This document shows, piece after piece, positions 19,519 through 26,085 of a stretch of DNA of 57,647 nucleotides. The DNA comes from Deltaproteobacteria bacterium. Lineage in GTDB: Bacteria > Myxococcota_A > Polyangia > Fen-1088. Position 1 is the stretch's first letter, and each line of letters starts with the position of its first letter. Below the pieces are notes generated by a model. That model had not been told where the DNA came from and made no database searches. It was given only the letters and a program-made list of their open reading frames with translations. The stretch covers positions 1 through 57,647 of the forward strand of contig JAFGPX010000275.1 of NCBI GenBank assembly GCA_016935975.1. Direction: 5' to 3'. The position numbers were made by a program, and so were the translations under genes.

Positions 19519-20865
19519 ATGCGCAGGAAAACCAGAATACTAGTTGTAGACGACGAGCTCTCGATCCGCATCTCTCTGGGAGATCTGCTCAGACGCGATG
19601 GACACCAGGTGGACGTAGCCGATAGTGCCGAGCCGGCATTGGAGATGCTGAAGACGCAGTCGTTCAATTTGCTGCTCGTGGATATCAAGATGCCCGGCAT
19701 GGACGGCCTGGAAATGCTGAAACTGGTCAAGGAGCACGACCCCGATGCCCCCGTCGTCATGATGACCGCCTATGGCTCTATCGACTCTGCGGTAGAGGCG
19801 ATGAAGCTGGGTGCCATCGACTACGTGGTCAAACCGTTCGACCCGATGGAGATCGGCATGCTCATCGAACGGATCCTCGAGGACCAGAGCATTCGGCGCG
19901 AGCACCAGCTGCTCAAGCACCAGGTGAGAACGTGCGGCAGCTACGGTCCGATGATCGGACGATCGCCGGCCATGTCGAAGCTGTTCGAGCTTGTCGAGGA
20001 CGTTGCCACCACCGACTCCGTCGTGCTGATATCCGGAGAGAGCGGAACCGGCAAGGAGGTACTGGCGCGCGCGATCCACGAAAAGAGCTCTCGGTCCGAC
20101 GGGCTCTTCGTGGGCGTCAACTTCGGAGCGCTGACCGAGTCCCTCTTGGAGGCCGAGCTGTTCGGGTACGAAAAGGGAGCCTTCACCGGAGCCGACAGCT
20201 CCAAGCAGGGGCTGCTCGAGGCCGCCGCCGGCGGAACCCTCTTCTTGGACGAGATCGGAGACTCGAGCCCGAAGACGCAGATCGATCTGCTCCGGGTGCT
20301 GCAGGAGCGGAAGTTCCGGCGAGTCGGGGGCGTCAAGGACGTGGAGACGGATTTCCGAGTGCTCGCAGCTACCAACCGTGACCTGGAGCAGGCCGTCAGA
20401 GAGGGGCTCTTCCGGAGGGATCTCTACTACCGTCTGAACGTGGTGCGGATGCACATACCACCGCTGCGGGAGCGCAAAGAGGACATCCCGGCCCTGGCGG
20501 AGCACTTCTTGGACGTGCTCCGCGTGCGCTTGAACAAGAAGACCAACGCTCTCTCACCCGAGGCCGTACAGCTACTGATCAACCACGACTGGCCGGGAAA
20601 CGTCCGCGAACTGGAGAACGCCATCGAGCGGGCGCTGGTAGTCGGCAAACAAAAACGGATTATGCCCGAGGATCTCCCCATCGCGCTGCAGCAGCCCGTC
20701 GAAACGCCGGAGGACGAGGCTCTCGACACCTGGGAACGAGACTACGTCACCAAGAAGCTCGAGCAATACGAGTGGAACATCAGCCGTACAGCCCAGGCGC
20801 TGAGGATCGACAGGGGAACGCTGTACGCCAAGATCAAGAAGTATGGCCTCTCCCAAGAACAATGA
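19519..20865 (+). CDS. NtrC-family sigma-54-dependent response regulator
   Basis: 448 residues. Receiver domain 1-120 with acidic DD after ILVV, phospho-Asp about residue 55 in LLVDIKMPGMDG, and the Thr/Lys pair (MMTAYGS, VVKPFDP). AAA+ domain about 140-370 with Walker A GESGTGKE, the sigma-54 contact motif GAFTGA near residue 221, and Walker B GGTLFLDEIG. A Fis-type helix-turn-helix ends the protein (NISRTAQALRIDRGTLYAKIKKYG). It activates RNA polymerase-sigma-54 promoters by ATP hydrolysis. It lies 47 bases after the sensor kinase gene and its stop overlaps the start of the archaemetzincin gene. Likely targets are the promoters of this locus, although no clear -24/-12 site was found. Confidence 0.95.
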   Translation: MRRKTRILVVDDELSIRISLGDLLRRDGHQVDVADSAEPALEMLKTQSFNLLLVDIKMPGMDGLEMLKLVKEHDPDAPVVMMTAYGSIDSAVEAMKLGAIDYVVKPFDPMEIGMLIERILEDQSIRREHQLLKHQVRTCGSYGPMIGRSPAMSKLFELVEDVATTDSVVLISGESGTGKEVLARAIHEKSSRSDGLFVGVNFGALTESLLEAELFGYEKGAFTGADSSKQGLLEAAAGGTLFLDEIGDSSPKTQIDLLRVLQERKFRRVGGVKDVETDFRVLAATNRDLEQAVREGLFRRDLYYRLNVVRMHIPPLRERKEDIPALAEHFLDVLRVRLNKKTNALSPEAVQLLINHDWPGNVRELENAIERALVVGKQKRIMPEDLPIALQQPVETPEDEALDTWERDYVTKKLEQYEWNISRTAQALRIDRGTLYAKIKKYGLSQEQ

Positions 20866-21404
20866 GCACGCTGGTCGAGATCGTCCCCCTGGGCTTTGAG
20901 GACCAGGGGCTACTCACCGCGCTTGCCGCCGAGATTGCGCGCTCCTATCCGCTGACGTGCCGGGTTGGGGCCGCCGAGAGGCTTCCAGCCGAGAGCCTGG
21001 ACGAGAAACGGGGACAGTATCACGCGACCCGAATCCTCGAGCAGCTGGCAGCTTCCAGGCTGGATGTGTTCCGGTTGCTGGGCGTGACCGACGTTGACAT
21101 CTTCACGCCGATTCTGCGCTACATCTTCGGCGAGGCGATGTTTCCCGGAAGAGCCGCGCTGGTTTCAACCTACCGGCTCGGCATGGAGCCGTCCCCGGGA
21201 AATGCACCCGTTGATCGCTCCCTCTTCATCGGTCGCGTTCTCAAGGAGGCTGTCCATGAGCTTGGCCACACCTTCGGTCTCAGTCACTGTCGAGATCCAA
21301 GCTGCGCGATGGCCGCCTCGCTCGACGTGAAGCATATAGATGCCAAGTCCACGCGCCTCTGTTACTACTGCGCATTCCTGCTGCAAGACAAGCTCAACCC
21401 ATGA
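20862..21404 (+). CDS. amzA: archaemetzincin-like zinc metalloprotease
   Basis: 180 residues from an ATG overlapping the regulator's stop (ATGA). The zinc signature is HELGHTFGLSHC followed by RDPSCAM and then CYYC. This fits the archaemetzincin pattern HExxHxxGxxHCx4CxM ... CxxC, which binds a catalytic zinc through three His and a second structural zinc through Cys. The N-terminal half (LVEIVPLGFEDQGLLTALAAEIA) is also typical. Physiological substrates of archaemetzincins are not established. Overlap with the NtrC-type gene indicates co-expression with the two-component system. The gene converges on, and overlaps by 11 bases, the minus-strand GcvH-like gene. Confidence 0.92.
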   Translation: MSTLVEIVPLGFEDQGLLTALAAEIARSYPLTCRVGAAERLPAESLDEKRGQYHATRILEQLAASRLDVFRLLGVTDVDIFTPILRYIFGEAMFPGRAALVSTYRLGMEPSPGNAPVDRSLFIGRVLKEAVHELGHTFGLSHCRDPSCAMAASLDVKHIDAKSTRLCYYCAFLLQDKLNP

Positions 21405-23211
21405 GGAACTTGCGCAGGACTTTCGACCAGCGGACGCCGGGGATGCCGGCCAGAGCGTCGCGGGCCAGCGTCGCACCGTCTGCGGCGGTGGCTATCTTGC
21501 CCTGGAAAGCGCTGCCCAACCGTCCCGCCTCCGCCCTCTGCCAATCGCGCGCGATCCCGCCGAACATCAACCCGGAGAGGTCTTCCTCGGATACCACGGG
21601 ACGCACAGCCAGCAGCCAACCATCATCGTAAGGCCGATCCGCAAGAAGCCCAGGCGAATCCACGATCGACCGGTTGACGACCGCCACGTCCGCGTTCATC
21701 GGAGAGCGGACGTCGACAGACTCACCGCCGCGGATCAAGCGCAATACCGGCTTGTTCCGGCGCAACCGCTTTCCCGGCTCGGGCATCTCGACGGCGTCGA
21801 GGCGTCCGATGAGGTGGGCCACCAGGTCGTCGAGCCCGATACGCACAACGCCGTCTCCGCCGGGCTGCACCCATACATGGCCCCGGCAGTAGAACCGATC
21901 GCCAGGCATCTCGCACCCCAGGAGCTCCGGATCCAGCTCGACTGACGGCACCTGGGCACCAGCAAGCGCCTCGAAGCGATCGCTCTCGCGCACCAGATTG
22001 TCCGCGCCCAGCGAGGCCAGAAGCGATACGGGATCGTTACGCATGTCGCCCAGCTTCCTGAAACGACGCTGGAACGAGCGCAGCACCGCACGCGAGATCG
22101 CCGTGCGCTCATCGGGACAAATCTCCAGGCCGGAAGCCACGATCCCGGACAACATCAACTGCACCCACACCACGTCCAAGGATCCTGCCGCGAGCATGCG
22201 CAATGTCTCGTCCATCAACACTCGGCCAGCGGGCACCGCCCCGCCCTCGGAAACCGCCCCGAGAGTCCGAGCCACGATCACGGCCGCAGCCAGCTCGGAG
22301 GAGGTAGTCAATCGCCCTTTGTACGCCTTGCCCAGCAACCCCCGGGCAAAGCCAACCAACGTGACCGCGCGCGCAACCGTCTCTGGTTCCAGCCCCGGGG
22401 CTCTATACGTGTAGGGCTGGATGCACCGTTGAACCGCGAGCGCCATGTGCGCCATGACCATGGAGGGGTAACTCGAGGACGCCATTGTCGTTTGCATCCT
22501 GCCGATCGCGTCGATGTCGAAAGTCGAAAGCACATCCAAGAGGGCCAAACCCTGCAGGGCCCAGAGAGCATCCCATCGATCCTGCTCGGTCCGTTCGCCG
22601 GAGAAGGATCCCGAAAGCCCGCAGGGAAGCAGCGCGTGCTCAAACATCGTTTCGGCGAACGCGAAGACATCGACCGAATCAAGACAGTCCAAGAAAGAGG
22701 CGGCCGCCAGCAGCGCGAACTGCTCCCTCGTCGTGCGCAAACCAAGGTCGGCCGGGGAGAGCTTGTCCTCCGCCCCCGACTTCCCCAGCTTCCTCAGTTC
22801 GAAAAGCCTGCTCAAGAGATCCGCGTGCAGCCCGGGACGACGTCCCGTCTGCTGAATCAGAGAGGCATTCGCGCCGATAGCCAGGCCTCCGATCCCCGTC
22901 AGGGTCAACATCCGCAACGCCGGCGAATTGGTGCGTGACCAGTTGGCCATGCACGGTCCGGCGAACGGACATGGCCGGCCCGGGACCGCGCAAGCATTCA
23001 CCGAGCACCAGTCGAAGTAGTCCCGGCCGAAGTAACTCGTCTGCCTGTGCGCGGCCACCTTGGCAAGGGAGGTGTACACCGGACAGCCCTCGCAGTCGTC
23101 CGGTCGCGACTCGCACGTCTGCGCGGACACCACCCCGGATGCTTGCCAGATGCAGCTCCCTTTGGTCTTCCTGCGGGCCGTCGTCCTGACACCCGGGTTC
23201 TTGTCTTGCAT
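21394..23211 (-). CDS. Cys-rich protein with a C-terminal lysine-less GcvH-like domain
   Basis: 605 residues from the ATG at 23211, chosen because GAAGGAGG precedes it closely; the frame stays open upstream but that part is Arg/Cys-rich noise. Residues 20-87 carry eight Cys, beginning C-x12-C-x6-C-x2-C. Residues 95-430 are predicted all-helical and unrecognised. Residues 437-538 are a glycine-cleavage-H-like domain (GHVWVQP, RIGLDDLVAHLIG, SPMNADVAVVN, YDDGWLLAVRP), with a helical tail to 605. At the lipoyl-lysine position (eight before Pro504) there is Gly496. The Cys4 + GcvH + tail module matches residues 203-420 of the NuoG-like protein of this locus. Often annotated simply as GcvH; an Fe-S or metal-binding scaffold or sulfur-carrier partner for the Hdr complex is more likely. 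Confidence 0.8.
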   Translation of the reverse strand: MQDKNPGVRTTARRKTKGSCIWQASGVVSAQTCESRPDDCEGCPVYTSLAKVAAHRQTSYFGRDYFDWCSVNACAVPGRPCPFAGPCMANWSRTNSPALRMLTLTGIGGLAIGANASLIQQTGRRPGLHADLLSRLFELRKLGKSGAEDKLSPADLGLRTTREQFALLAAASFLDCLDSVDVFAFAETMFEHALLPCGLSGSFSGERTEQDRWDALWALQGLALLDVLSTFDIDAIGRMQTTMASSSYPSMVMAHMALAVQRCIQPYTYRAPGLEPETVARAVTLVGFARGLLGKAYKGRLTTSSELAAAVIVARTLGAVSEGGAVPAGRVLMDETLRMLAAGSLDVVWVQLMLSGIVASGLEICPDERTAISRAVLRSFQRRFRKLGDMRNDPVSLLASLGADNLVRESDRFEALAGAQVPSVELDPELLGCEMPGDRFYCRGHVWVQPGGDGVVRIGLDDLVAHLIGRLDAVEMPEPGKRLRRNKPVLRLIRGGESVDVRSPMNADVAVVNRSIVDSPGLLADRPYDDGWLLAVRPVVSEEDLSGLMFGGIARDWQRAEAGRLGSAFQGKIATAADGATLARDALAGIPGVRWSKVLRKFLMG

Positions 23212-23237
23212 GACTGCCTCCTTCTCGAAGTTCACTC

Positions 23238-23889
23238 TCATCTGCGGGCAATCCCCGCGCCAACCGCCGCGAAAGCGCTCGTTGCTGGAGCAAACAGGTC
23301 GATATCTTTCAGCATTGTGTTCCTTGTGCCCCACCGCCACCGAATACCCCGCGCGCAAGAAATGCTGGATTCGTCCACAGTCTCGTCCGCCGAAATGGTG
23401 GAAAACCCCACAGCCGGTATGTCCAGAAGAGCACCGGCATCGCTCGGGCCTTCGGCGGTCATGAAAGCTGAGCACCCATGTACATGATTCGCGACCACGA
23501 CGGCCCCTACGGCGAGGCGTTCCGTCGGCGGGGCAACGGCATCGGCATCGAGAAGATCCCGATCGCGCCGCAGTCCCCTTGGCCAATCCGCGCGTGGGGC
23601 GCCTCGTGGGCTCCTTCCGTCGAGAATGGGGGCACCAGGTCATCCCCCTCGGCGAAAAGCATCTCCGTCGGATCCTGACCGCGCACCCTCGCGAAACACA
23701 GGGTGACGAGCTTGTCGTCGGCGTTCGCCGCCACTTCGTCCAAGGAACAGTCGGGCCACCCGTCTTGCGGCAACCGGCGCGCCCGCAATGGGGTGTTCGC
23801 CCCCTTGCCGCAGGGCTGACCGACACGGCCTGCAGACCGACGAACAGCCCCGAGCAGCTGCGAAACACCTGACTGATGTCGTTGCACAT
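23238..23889 (-). pseudogene. apparent frameshifted coding remnant, family not recognised
   Basis: Coding-like sequence continues through all three minus frames. An ATG at 23889 after AGGGGG starts MCNDISQVFRSCSGLF. The signal then moves to a second frame (DGWPDCSLDEVAANADDKL ... LFAEGDDLVPPF) and to a third (GAVVVANHVHGCSAF ... DIPAVGFSTISADETVD), ending at 23238. Each segment has high G/C third positions and ordinary composition while the other frames do not. Both shifts would be explained by one missing base each; the first is near a G-run at about 23792-23796. It starts 70 bases downstream of guaD. I cannot name the family. Sequencing error in a live gene is an alternative to decay. Confidence 0.4.
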
Positions 23890-23958
23890 CCCCCTGCCCT
23901 TGCGGCCCCACCGCGAGCCCCTCCCCATTGCCGCGCTCGTGCCACCGCGGCAATGAGA

Positions 23959-24447
23959 TCAATAGCGTACTCGGCCCGCCAACCCGGCATACACGGCGAA
24001 GGGTACGCCGGCGTCCTCGCAAGGCACGCGCTCGCGCACGAACGCCGTCGCCACGCTGCGGCCCGAGACGGTGTCGTGAAAGGCAGCGTCGTCGAAGCCC
24101 GCCGCAGCGGCATCCGCGCGCGTGGCGGCGAAGTAGAGAGCCCGCGGCCGGGCCCAGAGAACGGCGCCCAAACACATCGGGCACGGTTCGCAGCTCGCGT
24201 AAACATCGCAGCCCGCAAGCTGGTGCGACCCCAGCGCCGCGCACGCCGCGCGAATGGCCAGCACCTCGGCATGCGCGGTGGGATCCCGGTTCGCGATCAC
24301 GGCGTTGCTGGCCTTTCCGACCACGACGCCGTCTCTGACCACCACCGCCCCGAACGGTCCTCCCAGCCCGGCGCGCGCGCCGCGCACCGCCTCGGCAATG
24401 GCCATGGCGAGGAACCGTTGCTTGTCGGCCAGGGACGGCTCGCTCAC
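23959..24447 (-). CDS. guaD: nucleoside/guanine deaminase (GuaD-like, CDA fold)
   Basis: 162 residues from a GTG overlapping the yggS stop. The cytidine-deaminase-fold zinc site is complete: TAHAEVLAIRAA (His ligand and proton-shuttling Glu) and CEPCPMCLGAV (two Cys ligands). The C-terminal part (AAAGFDDAAFHDTVSG) matches guanine deaminases of the Bacillus GuaD type better than TadA tRNA deaminase. It would convert guanine to xanthine in the cytoplasm. It ends the maf-yggS-guaD run, in which each start overlaps the previous stop. Activity on tRNA or other bases is not excluded. Confidence 0.85.
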   Translation of the reverse strand: MSEPSLADKQRFLAMAIAEAVRGARAGLGGPFGAVVVRDGVVVGKASNAVIANRDPTAHAEVLAIRAACAALGSHQLAGCDVYASCEPCPMCLGAVLWARPRALYFAATRADAAAAGFDDAAFHDTVSGRSVATAFVRERVPCEDAGVPFAVYAGLAGRVRY

Positions 24448-25166
24448 GGGCGCTCTCCGAAAATCGCGGTGCCGACGCGCACCAGGGTCGCACCCTCGGC
24501 GATGGCTACCTCCAGATCGTGGCTCATGCCCATCGACAATTCCGCGAGCACGACGTTCGGCCGGGCTTGCGAGCGGTGCCGGTCGCGCAGCTCTCTGAGC
24601 GCCGCGAAATGGGGCCGCGAGCTCTTGGCGTCCTCGTCGTAGGGCGGGATGACCATCAGGCCCGCGCAGCGCAGGTGCGTTGCCACGGAGAAACGGTCGA
24701 GCAAGGCCGGCAACTCGGCGGGCTTGCAACCGCTCTTCTGGCTTTCGCCGGCCACGTTCACCTGCACGAGACAGTCCTGCACGACCCCGAGCGCCTCGGC
24801 TTTGCGCTCCAACTCGGCCAGGACGGCCACGGAGGCAAGCGAGTGCACCAGCGCGACCTTGCCGACGACGTACTTGACCTTGTTGGTCTGCAGCGGGCCG
24901 ATGAAGTGCCAGCGCGGCTCGGGCAGGCCCCGGGCCGCGACCAGCTCGGCCACTGCCTTGTGCTTGTCGCGTAACTCTTGCCCGTAGTTCTCGGCGAAAT
25001 CCCGCTGGCCGGCCGCCAGCGCGGCGGCGACATCCTCGGCCGCTACCGTCTTGCTGACCGCGAGCAGGCGCATGGTCAGAGAGGATCGCCGCGCAGAAAC
25101 GAGGGCCGTGTCCAGCCGCTCCCGCACCCGGTCGAGGTTGGCGGCGATCTGTTCGGCGCGCGTCAT
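24444..25166 (-). CDS. yggS: YggS/PROSC-family PLP-binding protein
   Basis: 240 residues. The PLP-lysine region is LLAVSKTVAAEDVAAAL near residues 34-50, followed by FAENYGQEL, the family's WHFIGPLQTNKVKYV, SLASVAVL, VNVAGESQKSGC and LSMGMSHDLEVAI with the closing RVGTAIFGER. These are the hallmark segments of the fold-III PLP homeostasis protein. It buffers pyridoxal phosphate and influences amino-acid pools rather than catalysing a known reaction. The ATG overlaps the maf stop (ATGA), and the stop overlaps the guaD start. Confidence 0.96.
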   Translation of the reverse strand: MTRAEQIAANLDRVRERLDTALVSARRSSLTMRLLAVSKTVAAEDVAAALAAGQRDFAENYGQELRDKHKAVAELVAARGLPEPRWHFIGPLQTNKVKYVVGKVALVHSLASVAVLAELERKAEALGVVQDCLVQVNVAGESQKSGCKPAELPALLDRFSVATHLRCAGLMVIPPYDEDAKSSRPHFAALRELRDRHRSQARPNVVLAELSMGMSHDLEVAIAEGATLVRVGTAIFGERP

Positions 25167-25777
25167 GGCGTGGCTCCGAAGGCGGCGGGCGGGTAGCCGG
25201 GCAAGGCCTCGAGGGCGCGCAGATCCGCCAAGGCCTCGGCCAGCGGCAGGCCCACCACGTTGGTGAATGAGCCGCGCACGTCGGTGACGAAGCTGGCGGC
25301 GATGCCTTGAATCGCATAGGCGCCGGCCTTGTCGCGCCACTCGCCGGAGGCCAGGTAGGCCACGACTTCTTGGCCATCCAACGAGCGCATGGTCACGCTC
25401 GTGCTGACCAGACGCTCGACCGTGCGTTCGCCGTGCCGGATGCGATAGGCGGTGAGCACCTCGTGACGGTGCCCGGCCAGGCGGCGCAGCATGGCCGCGG
25501 CCTGCGCCTCGTCGTTGGGTTTGCCCAGGATCTCGCCGGCCAGACATACCACGGTATCGGCAGCGAGAACGGCCAGCCTCGGATTTCCCAGCTTCGCCAT
25601 GGCCGCGTCGCACTTCGCGCCCGCCACGCGCGCAACGTACGAACGAGCGGGCTCCCCGTCGCGAACGGCCTCGTCGATGACGACCGGCTCGACGGCGAGG
25701 ACTAGGCCGGCGCTTTCCAGCAACTGGCGCCGCCGCGGGGAAGCGGAGGCGAGGATGAGATGAGGGGTCGGTGCCAA
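25163..25777 (-). CDS. maf: Maf-family nucleotide pyrophosphatase
   Basis: 204 residues with the TTG at 25777 as start, which puts the conserved LILASASPRRRQLLE right at the N-terminus as in other Maf proteins. A GTG at 25852 would add 25 residues lacking family similarity. Further motifs are VLAADTVVCLAGEILGKP and, in the C-terminal half, DKAGAYAIQGIAASFVTDVRGSFTNVVGLPL. Maf enzymes hydrolyse non-canonical or canonical nucleoside triphosphates (dTTP/UTP or m7GTP) and are tied to cell-division control. First gene of the maf-yggS-guaD run. A TATACT sequence at 25787-25792 on this strand lies just upstream of the TTG and could be a -10 element. Confidence 0.93.
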   Translation of the reverse strand: MAPTPHLILASASPRRRQLLESAGLVLAVEPVVIDEAVRDGEPARSYVARVAGAKCDAAMAKLGNPRLAVLAADTVVCLAGEILGKPNDEAQAAAMLRRLAGHRHEVLTAYRIRHGERTVERLVSTSVTMRSLDGQEVVAYLASGEWRDKAGAYAIQGIAASFVTDVRGSFTNVVGLPLAEALADLRALEALPGYPPAAFGATP

Positions 25778-26085
25778 GGTGGCGGGAGTATATCGCTCTT
25801 GACCGTGAAGCCTGAGCGGCTTCGCCCCTGCCGCGACCGACCGTGCTGGCACTTTGCCTATCCGGAGGGAAGCCGCGCGGACACCGGCTCGCCGTCACTT
25901 TGGCGCGGCCGGCCTGCTCGCCGGCCCCGGAAAGCACGATTCGGTTGGTCGATCCGAGAGTGAGGGCGCCGTCTATCTATGCGATTTCCTTTCGGATGCG
26001 GGGGTGGCCGCACGAAGCTGCGAATCGCGCCGAATTCGCGGCCGGTGAAATTCGCCTCCCTTTCGCGTCTCTGATCGTAACCGAT
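25778..26085. other. divergent intergenic region between maf and the STAND gene
   Basis: About 308 bases, GC-rich. The only notable signal is AGTATA at 25787-25792 (TATACT on the minus strand), a possible -10 element for maf. The plus-strand frame of the STAND gene stays open across this stretch, so a longer N-terminus starting at 25843 cannot be ruled out. Confidence 0.5.

Noticed and set aside
21394..23928. Longer start (23928) for the Cys-rich GcvH-like gene
   Set aside because: The extra 239 residues are Arg/Ser/Cys-rich noise and overlap the frameshifted remnant; the ATG at 23211 has GAAGGAGG directly upstream.
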